Below are positions 25,231-29,771 of a stretch of 29,771 nt of DNA, in pieces. This DNA comes from a virus. Within the stretch, counting starts at the first letter, position 1. Every line of letters starts with the position of its first letter. The DNA is taken from IMG/VR virus record IMGVR_UViG_3300044991_000089, positions 1 through 29,771 of that record. One strand, 5' to 3'. Below the pieces are notes generated by a model, which worked only from the letters and a program-made list of their open reading frames with translations, searched no databases and was not told the origin of the DNA. A program made the translations under genes and the position numbers.

Positions 25231-25463
25231 TTACGTTAGACAAATGGTATCCGTACATTATTGAGCGACAAGGCGTGCAGACAATTGCGTTTAATGCGGC
25301 TGTAAAAAAAGTACAAGAAGAATACGCGCTTGCTGTTGAGGCAAATAAAAAAGAACGTGTGTCAAATGATTTTGTTGTTGATTTATATAATAAAAACGCA
25401 CGACAAAATACGATTGAACTTGAAATGTTTGAAAACCGCAGACGTTTCCAAATCTTTGTATGA
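25227..25463 (+). CDS. Small helical protein in lysis cassette, unknown
   Basis: A 78-residue protein coupled by ATGA to the exported protein. It reads MITLDKWYPYIIERQGVQTIAFNAAVKKVQEEYALAVEANKKERVSNDFVVDLYNKN, largely helical and charged, with no membrane segment. Its position and size could suit an anti-holin-like partner or a small regulatory protein, but no family is recognised. Confidence 0.68.
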   Translation: MITLDKWYPYIIERQGVQTIAFNAAVKKVQEEYALAVEANKKERVSNDFVVDLYNKNARQNTIELEMFENRRRFQIFV

Positions 25464-25481
25464 CATGGCCTAAAATATATT

Positions 25482-25787
25482 ATGCAAAACACCAAAGACA
25501 AATTGGTTTACACAGTGACAATTTGCGTAACCCTGACCCTGTGTTTCTCCGTGTTAAGCATGGTGGTCGCCTTTATGTTGGGGCTATGGGCAAAAGAGGT
25601 GGACAATGCGGAAATTTTCAAAATGATTTCACCAGCGTTCAGCACCCTAATTGGCGGGATGATTGGGTTCCTGAGTGGTATCAAACTGAACCAAGACGAT
25701 TCTGAGAAACCAAAGGAGAACAAAGATGATGGGATTAGATGCACTCTTGCAAGTGGGCGGGAAACTAATAGACAAACTGATACCTGA
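25482..25787 (+). CDS. Small two-TM membrane protein, holin-like
   Basis: A 101-residue frame with hydrophobic segments at about 8-36 (LVYTVTICVTLTLCFSVLSMVVAFMLGLW) and 48-65 (ISPAFSTLIGGMIGFLSGIKL), then a polar tail. Two membrane spans with a short turn are typical of class II holins or pinholins. It starts 18 bases after the previous stop without a clear ribosome site, and its last 62 bases overlap the 3TM-type holin in another frame. Another frame (25460-25705) overlaps it and is probably spurious. Confidence 0.7.
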   Translation: MQNTKDKLVYTVTICVTLTLCFSVLSMVVAFMLGLWAKEVDNAEIFKMISPAFSTLIGGMIGFLSGIKLNQDDSEKPKENKDDGIRCTLASGRETNRQTDT

Positions 25788-26133
25788 CCCCGAGGCTAAA
25801 GCCAAAGCGCAGTTTGAACTGCAAAAAATGGTACAAGACGGTGAGTTGGCTCGCATGGCTAACGAAACCAAACTGTTTGAAGTTGAGCAAGAAAACGTCA
25901 CCAGACGCGTTGAAGCGGATATGGCTAGTGACAGTTGGCTGTCCAAAAATATACGCCCTATGACGCTTATATTCCTATTGGTTGCCTATTCCGGCTTTGC
26001 TACCGCCTCAATTTTTGATTTTGAAACCCGTGGCGCATACGTTGAGTTGCTTGGGCAATGGGGTATGTTGGTTATGTCGTTTTACTTTGGAGGCAGAACG
26101 ATGGAAAAAATTGCAGACAGGGTTAAAAAATGA
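25726..26133 (+). CDS. Holin, 3TMs family (DUF3154)
   Basis: A 135-residue protein fitting the phage holin 3TMs family. It starts MMGLDALLQVGGKLIDKLIPDPEAKAKAQFELQKM, the family's opening (GG.lid.lipDp.akA.a..el..l), continues with a long helix (VEQENVTRRVEADMASDSWLSKNIRP), and has hydrophobic segments at about 82-101 (MTLIFLLVAYSGFATASIF) and about 107-125 (ELLGQWGMLVMSFYFGGRTM). The holin forms membrane holes that release the endolysin. AAAGGAG precedes the start, and the stop overlaps the endolysin start by ATGA. Confidence 0.9.
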   Translation: MMGLDALLQVGGKLIDKLIPDPEAKAKAQFELQKMVQDGELARMANETKLFEVEQENVTRRVEADMASDSWLSKNIRPMTLIFLLVAYSGFATASIFDFETRGAYVELLGQWGMLVMSFYFGGRTMEKIADRVKK

Positions 26134-26555
26134 CACCACATTTTACGCTTGCGGAATTAACGCACACCGACCACCGCGAACTGGAGAACATTCCAAATGA
26201 AACCGAACTGGCAAACATTCAAAGATTGGCTGAATTCCTTGAAAACCTCAAGACCCTACTTGGCGGTAAGCCAATTATGGTTAACAGTGCTTTCCGCAGT
26301 AAAGCGGTTAACGACGCGGTAGGCAGTAAAGACACGTCACAGCATCGCATAGGTTGTGCGGCTGATTTGCGCGTGCCTAGCATGACCCCTGACGCGGTGG
26401 TGCGTGCCATTATTGCATCCGATTTGCCGTATGACCAAGTGATTCGGGAATTTGACCGATGGACACACGTCAGTATTCCAAATGAACCCGCCCGCGCACC
26501 GCGTAAACAAGCGTTAATCATTGACAAACAAGGAACTAGATTGTTTGTTGCTTAA
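26130..26555 (+). CDS. Endolysin, M15-type zinc peptidase
   Basis: A 141-residue peptidase M15 (VanY-like) domain that would cut peptidoglycan cross-links or stem peptides. Visible motifs: VNSAFRS at about 51-57 (substrate-binding S.YRS), QHRIGCAADLR at 71-81 with zinc ligands His72 and Asp79, and DRWTHVSIP at 109-117 with the third zinc ligand His113 and an acidic Glu107 nearby. There is no signal peptide, so release would depend on the holin. Length is normal for single-domain M15 endolysins. It is the last gene on the plus strand; its 3' end overlaps the convergent nuclease gene. Confidence 0.93.
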   Translation: MTPHFTLAELTHTDHRELENIPNETELANIQRLAEFLENLKTLLGGKPIMVNSAFRSKAVNDAVGSKDTSQHRIGCAADLRVPSMTPDAVVRAIIASDLPYDQVIREFDRWTHVSIPNEPARAPRKQALIIDKQGTRLFVA

Positions 26556-26801
26556 TTCAAGCAATTTGTGTTCGCTAATGCCGTAGTGTTTTTCAAAGCC
26601 TTTGTGCCCAAGCCCATGGACACCCGTGTTACCGCGATGATGTTCTGTGCATAAACCAATGACAGGGGCATTGTCACGTTTACCGCCAAATCTGCGGATG
26701 TGATGGATTTCACACGGCGTTTGTCCAAGGTCAAGGTATCTGCATAATATGCACCCGAGTGATGCGACTTGCTCATAGTGTTTCTTTGTAATATTTTTCA
26801 T
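26514..26801 (-). CDS. Ref-like HNH nuclease (RecA-dependent nuclease family)
   Basis: A 95-residue protein of HNH type. It shows two Cys at C17 and C20 (GCILC), a third Cys and His-His (CEIHHIRRFGGKRDN, about 30-44), then VIGLCTEHHRGNTGVHGLGHKGFEKHYG (about 47-74). The series IHHIR..GGKRDN..VI.LC..HH.G..GVHG.G.K.FE..YG is the signature of Ref (P1-type RecA-dependent nuclease) proteins. It would cut single-stranded DNA at RecA-directed sites or serve in phage recombination. The first ATG in frame (26801) is chosen over an upstream TTG. Its end overlaps the endolysin gene by 42 bases. Confidence 0.85.
   Translation of the reverse strand: MKNITKKHYEQVASLGCILCRYLDLGQTPCEIHHIRRFGGKRDNAPVIGLCTEHHRGNTGVHGLGHKGFEKHYGISEHKLLELSNKQSSSLFVND
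26548..26564 (+). terminator. Weak hairpin at the end of the late operon
   Basis: TTGCTT (26548-26553) and AAGCAA (26559-26564) form a 6-bp A/T-rich stem with loop AATTC spanning the endolysin stop codon, followed by TTTGTGTTC. This is the only candidate terminator at the convergence point, and it is weak; because the site is inside the coding part of the minus-strand gene, it could act on both transcripts. Confidence 0.3.
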
Positions 26802-27288
26802 CAAATGACTTTAAAGCAGATTGTGGAACCGAATAAAACTCACCACGACCGACACTTGTTAGATTTTCAGGTCGCAAAAACTTGTCTCGCGCAATTACGC
26901 CGACAATCCGAACGTGAGATGCGCGAATTTCAGTTAAAACAAAAAAGTCGCATGGCTTTTCGACAGACCAAATCACAGCGTTAAGATTCCCGCCCGCAGT
27001 GTATGTACTTTTTACATCTATGGTTCTGCCATCAGATAGCGTTAAGTCTGCACCAAATTTTCTAAAATCACAATTCAAATCAAAATTTAGGTTTAAAACT
27101 TTAGCCACTGCATACTCAGTAATTACCCCATCAACGGACATTTGCAATCCATTTTGTGTAGGGTCTTGTTTGCGTTCAGTGCCTTGTTTACTTGTAATTT
27201 CATGTCGTTTACGACCAATGAACCAGCAAATCTCTAGTTCAGTAACAGTAGGGTAAAAATTTAAATACCGCTTATTGTGGTCGTTCAT
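26773..27288 (-). CDS. Probable PD-(D/E)XK nuclease-like protein
   Basis: A 171-residue protein with a pattern that fits a PD-(D/E)XK core: a helix with Glu58 (VDGVITEYAVAKVL), then FGADLTLSDGRTIDVKSTYTAGG, in which Asp81, Asp91 and Lys93 would be the metal and catalytic residues, followed by NAVIWSVEKPCDFFVLTEI (strand-turn-strand). A small phage nuclease or Holliday junction/DNA-processing enzyme is the likely role. Start ATG at 27288 with AAGGAAAAG upstream; overlaps the preceding gene by ATGA and the next by about 29 bases. Family level call only. Confidence 0.7.
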   Translation of the reverse strand: MNDHNKRYLNFYPTVTELEICWFIGRKRHEITSKQGTERKQDPTQNGLQMSVDGVITEYAVAKVLNLNFDLNCDFRKFGADLTLSDGRTIDVKSTYTAGGNLNAVIWSVEKPCDFFVLTEIRASHVRIVGVIARDKFLRPENLTSVGRGEFYSVPQSALKSFDEKYYKETL

Positions 27289-27539
27289 TTTTTCTTTTCC
27301 TTAACCCACACGCAGTCAAAACAAACCTTCATCATCCAACGCACAAACCAATTAGGTTCATCCCCTTTTCTTGGGATGTACTTCATCCCGTAATTTGTTT
27401 CAGGTTTATTGCCAAACATATAGCAAGCCCAATCAGAAAATTCAGGCACATAAAATTTATATTCACCCTCTGCTCTGTAAAATTTACTTCTGTCTTTGTC
27501 ATCAAAGTGAATTGTTTCGACAGTTGGTTGTTCAGTCAT
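27285..27539 (-). CDS. Small protein in minus-strand cluster, unknown
   Basis: An 84-residue frame from the ATG at 27539 (a longer in-frame start exists upstream, but it lies inside the next gene). It has FYRAEGEYKFYVPEFSDWACYMFGNKP then YIPRKGDEPNWFVRWMMKVCFDCVWVKEKKK. The end has two Cys spaced three apart (CFDC), but with too few ligands to call a zinc site. No family recognised. It is coupled by ATGA to the PD-(D/E)XK-like gene. Confidence 0.65.
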   Translation of the reverse strand: MTEQPTVETIHFDDKDRSKFYRAEGEYKFYVPEFSDWACYMFGNKPETNYGMKYIPRKGDEPNWFVRWMMKVCFDCVWVKEKKK

Positions 27540-27642
27540 GCTTGTCAAAACCTTTCTCAATGTGTTTTTGCGCAGACACATCAGACCAGTACATCAAGCC
27601 GATGCAAACAATCCATAGCAAAAGACAAATAATTTCAGTCAT
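27532..27642 (-). CDS. Very small membrane protein, 36 residues
   Basis: An ATG at 27642 with AAGGGGAA upstream opens MTEIICLLLWIVCIGLMYWSDVSAQKHIEKGFDKHD, one transmembrane segment (about 4-19) and a short charged tail. It starts 8 bases inside the previous gene's end and its stop overlaps the following ATG. A longer frame extends upstream but it shadows the neighbouring gene, so the short form is preferred. Function unknown; single-span phage peptides of this type can inhibit host membrane proteins, which is only a thought here. Confidence 0.6.
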   Translation of the reverse strand: MTEIICLLLWIVCIGLMYWSDVSAQKHIEKGFDKHD

Positions 27643-27835
27643 TGCTTCCCCTTGCTCGGATAGCGGTAGCGCAATGGTCACAACCAAGTGCATCCAATTG
27701 CTTTGCACACGCCTCACGCTCGGCAGAAGCGACAAGGGTGGCAAAGCGTTCAATGACAGGATGGAACACAAACTCAGCCATGTCTTCGGCTTTTCCCGCT
27801 TCTCGTGCCATGCAAATAATGTCTTCTCTGTTCAT
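27635..27835 (-). CDS. Small phage protein, unknown
   Basis: A 66-residue protein: MNREDIICMAREAGKAEDMAEFVFHPVIERFATLVASAEREACAKQLDALGCDHCATAIRARG. This layout (MNREDIIRMAREAG......LERFA.LV.AAEREACA......AA.IR.RG) is widespread in phages of Proteobacteria, near replication and recombination genes, without known function. It is coupled by ATGA to the next upstream gene. Confidence 0.85.
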   Translation of the reverse strand: MNREDIICMAREAGKAEDMAEFVFHPVIERFATLVASAEREACAKQLDALGCDHCATAIRARGSND

Positions 27836-28167
27836 GACGTTGCTCTCCCTTCTGCTCTTGCTGATGCCTCTAAACTACGCCACACTTCAATTTTGGCTTC
27901 TGCCGCAATCATTAGCCAACGCAACCGTTCGCACTTGGATACGGCTTGTTCAAGTCCACGCAAATGCAATTTGTAATCAGGGTGTGAATACGCAAAGGTT
28001 TCTTTTGCAGACTCTGTTTTTTCGCTACTAGAGGCCATTAGAGACGCTTTAATTGTTTTCCGATACTCAGTCATGTAAATTACATTTGCTTTCGCCTGCG
28101 CGTATTCTGATGCGTTGTCGCGTATGAAATCCAGTGCCTTAAACGGGCTGATGTCTTGTTCTGTCAT
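27832..28167 (-). CDS. Conserved phage protein near replication genes, helical
   Basis: A 111-residue protein from the ATG at 28167, which has AGGAAAC at normal distance. The frame is open further upstream but that part has no conserved look. The protein is helical: FKALDFIRDNASEYAQAKANVIYMTEYRKTIKASLMASSSEKTESAKETFAYSHPDYKLHLRGLEQAVSKCERLRWLMIAAEAKIEVWRSLEASARAE. The end pattern (LR.AV...E.LRW....A.A.IEVWRS.EA..R) is common in phage proteins of unknown function from Proteobacteria. ATGA overlap with the next gene. Confidence 0.85.
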   Translation of the reverse strand: MTEQDISPFKALDFIRDNASEYAQAKANVIYMTEYRKTIKASLMASSSEKTESAKETFAYSHPDYKLHLRGLEQAVSKCERLRWLMIAAEAKIEVWRSLEASARAEGRATS

Positions 28168-28345
28168 GATTCGTTTCCTGTTGTTGAATGATTGCGATGT
28201 AATACTGTTTTGGCATGGGTGCTTTTTTGTCCAACAAATTTCGGAACCATTCAGCCCCGCCAAGTTGATTAAAAATAATCCATTGCCTGTCTGACATTCG
28301 TATTTGTCTGCCAATAAGTTTTTCGGGTGGTTTGGGTCTTGGCAT
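28139..28345 (-). CDS. Small phage protein, possible DNA-binding
   Basis: A 68-residue basic protein: MPRPKPPEKLIGRQIRMSDRQWIIFNQLGGAEWFRNLLDKKAPMPKQYY. The core RQIRMSD.QW..F..LGG..W.R.LL resembles short phage proteins with a ribbon-helix-helix type fold (strand, then two helices), which often act as DNA-binding regulators. Start is 1 base from the upstream stop, ribosome site weak, and the end overlaps the next gene by 29 bases. Confidence 0.75.
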   Translation of the reverse strand: MPRPKPPEKLIGRQIRMSDRQWIIFNQLGGAEWFRNLLDKKAPMPKQYYIAIIQQQETNHDRTRHQPV

Positions 28346-28561
28346 TTACAACTCTTGAACTGTGACGCGATATTGTTTGCCAAACATATCCAATACATCA
28401 ATCGTTTTTGTGGTGGAACAAAATTCTCCAAATTCGCCGAGGTCAAATTGCACCATGCCAACTTGGTCAATCAAACATTCGGTGTCTCTGTTTATCAATG
28501 TTTGATGTATTAGATTGGCTATGTAATCGCAATACGCCAGTTTTAATGTTTTGCTCATCAT
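28346..28561 (-). CDS. Small protein in replication cluster, unknown
   Basis: A 71-residue protein with AAAAAGGAAATC before ATGATG (either Met could start). It reads MSKTLKLAYCDYIANLIHQTLINRDTECLIDQVGMVQFDLGEFGEFCSTTKTIDVLDMFGKQYRVTVQEL: a helical first half and a strand-rich second half. It starts inside the stop of the replication gene (ATGA) and ends next to the following ATG. No family recognised. Confidence 0.75.
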   Translation of the reverse strand: MMSKTLKLAYCDYIANLIHQTLINRDTECLIDQVGMVQFDLGEFGEFCSTTKTIDVLDMFGKQYRVTVQEL

Positions 28562-29316
28562 GATTTCCTTTTTAAAGATGCCAGCATTTCACGCTCGGCT
28601 TGCGTTGGGGGTCGGGTTGTTTTCTCATCTGCTTTAATCTTTTCAAGCGCAGGGTCAGGCTCATTGTTCATCGGCACTGTGAGCCTTGCAACGTCGTACA
28701 AATTTGGTTTCGCCGCTTTGCTGTTGCGCACCCAATTGCGCCATGTTGCCGACCAATCAAGTTTCACGCCCTTTTGTCCGGCTTGTGCAATCCAATAATC
28801 TTTAAATTGTTCGGCAACTTGCCTGATGTTTAAATCGGGTCGTTCCGTTTGTGCCCATTCACCCAATGATTTTGTCAAAACCCAATCTTGAGCGAGGCGT
28901 GTGCCGCGCTGTGACTTATTAATTGTTTTATGGTTTATGTTTGTTGTTTCTTGTTTAAGGTTATTTTGGGTTTGGTTTGGGTTAGCGGTGGGTTTCGTTT
29001 GGGTTTTCTTTGGTCTGCCACCCTTGCTACCATTGGCTTTTTGCTTTGCCATGTATTCGTGATAACTGCCAATTTCAAGGTCTGCACGATGATTTTTGTA
29101 CCCATCGGCAGTTAATTCAAAAAATTCATTTAATACGTTTTGAACAACATCCGTATCCAAACGTAACCTACGGGAAACCCACGGGATATCGGTAGGTATT
29201 GGCTTTTCTGAATCGTAATAAAAATCAAGCAAACGTCGATATGCTAAATCTTCCAATGGCAAAAGATGAATGGTGTTTTTGATGTAATCACCAACATTAA
29301 ATTGATAGTAGTGCAT
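28558..29316 (-). CDS. Replication protein, DUF1376 plus C-terminal helicase-loader-like domain
   Basis: A 252-residue protein from ATG 29316 (GGAGAG upstream); an earlier start adds only a few unconserved residues. Residues 1-95 are a DUF1376 domain (HYYQFNVGDYIKNTIHLLPLEDLAYRRLLDFYYDSEKPI...RLDTDVVQNVLNEFF), as in the YdaU-type prophage replication proteins. A Gln/Thr/Asn-rich linker (about 96-137) follows, then a region with LNIRQVAEQFKDYWIAQAGQKGVKLDWSATWRNWVRN (about 172-208), a pattern shared by phage replication/helicase-loading proteins. It should start phage DNA replication by placing host helicase at the origin. Confidence 0.88.
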   Translation of the reverse strand: MHYYQFNVGDYIKNTIHLLPLEDLAYRRLLDFYYDSEKPIPTDIPWVSRRLRLDTDVVQNVLNEFFELTADGYKNHRADLEIGSYHEYMAKQKANGSKGGRPKKTQTKPTANPNQTQNNLKQETTNINHKTINKSQRGTRLAQDWVLTKSLGEWAQTERPDLNIRQVAEQFKDYWIAQAGQKGVKLDWSATWRNWVRNSKAAKPNLYDVARLTVPMNNEPDPALEKIKADEKTTRPPTQAEREMLASLKRKS

Positions 29317-29412
29317 TGCACTCTCCGCAAATCTCCCAAAAAGAAACAACGGCAGACGGGGAGTACGCTTTTCGACATGGGGATCAATCCATGCCTAGCC
29401 GTGTTTCACACA

Positions 29413-29441
29413 ACTATAAACGGAAATGTATTACGGCACAA
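29413..29441 (-). promoter_or_regulatory. Possible weak promoter upstream of the replication gene
   Basis: On the minus strand, TTGTGC (29436-29441) lies 17 bases before TATAGT (29413-29418). The -10 is close to consensus and spacing is right, but the -35 is poor. The 114-base gap 29317-29430 is the only sizeable gap in the minus-strand cluster and would suit a promoter for the replication operon. No longer coding frame with a ribosome site is seen in this gap. Confidence 0.25.
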
Positions 29442-29771
29442 GTGTTTGAATAATTATTTTTGCCGCGCCCCATTTGATAACGTTTTTTCTTTCAACGTGT
29501 AACACATCAATTTGTCCATCATCGTCAAACACGCCACATTGACACAATGCGTCAAGCGTCGATTTGACCACGTTGTCAATGTCACGTATGCGTTTATCGG
29601 GCGGGTACAACTCAATTGTTATGTGAAGTCTTTTGTTTGCAAAACCATCATGACCATTACGCGTAAATTCTGCATTAACAGCCGTTTTAAACAACGTTGC
29701 GCGTGACGTAAGAAAACGCCTTGACCCTTTAAAACCCCAATACGTATTGACGCTTGGTGGAAACGGGATGG
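29431..29771 (-). CDS. rusA: RusA family crossover junction endodeoxyribonuclease (5' end beyond window)
   Basis: A Holliday junction resolvase whose 5' end runs off the right edge; the frame stays open to base 29771. At the edge the protein reads IPFPPSVNTYWGFKGSRRFLTSRA, the RusA N-terminal signature (P.PPS.N.YW......R..L), so the short TTG-started frame from 29694 is not the real start. The C-terminal half has RIRDIDNVVKSTLDALCQCGVFDDDGQID, with the DxDN...K..LDAL....V..DD..I catalytic pattern. It would resolve recombination or replication branches before packaging. Confidence 0.93.
   Translation of the reverse strand, partial: IPFPPSVNTYWGFKGSRRFLTSRATLFKTAVNAEFTRNGHDGFANKRLHITIELYPPDKRIRDIDNVVKSTLDALCQCGVFDDDGQIDVLHVERKNVIKWGAAKIIIQTLVP

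Noticed and set aside
25460-25705. 81-residue frame with an ATGA-coupled start overlapping the two-TM protein
   Set aside because: The product has no plausible fold or composition and is a shadow of the two-TM frame, which shows clear membrane segments. The coupled start keeps a small doubt.
27371-27976. 201-residue plus-strand frame across the minus-strand cluster
   Set aside because: It is antisense to several short coupled genes with good ribosome sites, and its Cys/Ser/His-rich product has no domain pattern.
29431-29694. RusA starting at TTG 29694 as a complete gene
   Set aside because: The frame continues upstream to the window edge and codes for the typical RusA N-terminus there, so the gene is partial rather than TTG-started.
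1-29771. CRISPR arrays, tRNA genes, integrase and attachment sites
   Set aside because: No regularly spaced short direct repeats outside the fibre, no cloverleaf with a T-loop, and no integrase-like frame were seen on reading; a computed scan was not possible.

Overview
This window is one contiguous piece of a tailed double-stranded DNA phage genome (Caudoviricetes) with HK97-type head genes and a long, probably flexible siphovirus-type tail. The evidence is the gene order (P27-type small terminase, large terminase, HK97-type portal, S78-type prohead protease, HK97-fold capsid, connectors, tail tube, frameshifted tail chaperone, tape measure, tip proteins, fibre). A Gram-negative host is suggested by a 3TM-type holin, an M15 peptidase endolysin with no signal peptide and an exported small protein; the host genus cannot be read from the sequence. 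No integrase, repressor, tRNA, rRNA, IS element or CRISPR array was seen, so lifestyle is undecided. The right edge cuts through a RusA gene, so the genome continues there; the left edge lies just upstream of terS.

Plus strand, 1-26555, is a tightly packed late region: packaging (58-2195), head (2226-6966), head-tail connection and tail tube (6978-9933), tail chaperones and tape measure (9930-12776), tail tip (12773-18170), fibre and accessory proteins (18242-24567), and a lysis cassette of small membrane or exported proteins, a holin and an endolysin (24620-26555). Many genes overlap by ATGA, which suggests translational coupling. Minus strand, 26514-29771, is a convergent early/middle cluster of small genes: RusA resolvase, a DUF1376 replication protein, several short phage proteins, a PD-(D/E)XK-like nuclease and a Ref-like HNH nuclease. 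The two blocks meet tail to tail with a 42-base overlap of coding sequence. No gene-free stretch exceeds 300 bases.

The most notable observations are: (1) two consecutive HK97-fold capsid genes that are clear paralogues, the second lacking the roughly 100-residue N-terminal coiled-coil (delta/scaffold) domain and separated from the first by a terminator-like hairpin; (2) a complete programmed -1 frameshift signal (GGGAAAC, 6-nt spacer, 12-bp stem) joining the tail chaperone to its downstream frame; (3) a GNAT acetyltransferase in the tail-tip operon at the slot where related tails usually have an NlpC/P60 peptidase; (4) a 1719-residue fibre with 65-residue and 19-residue repeats whose protein sequence is conserved while synonymous positions differ.
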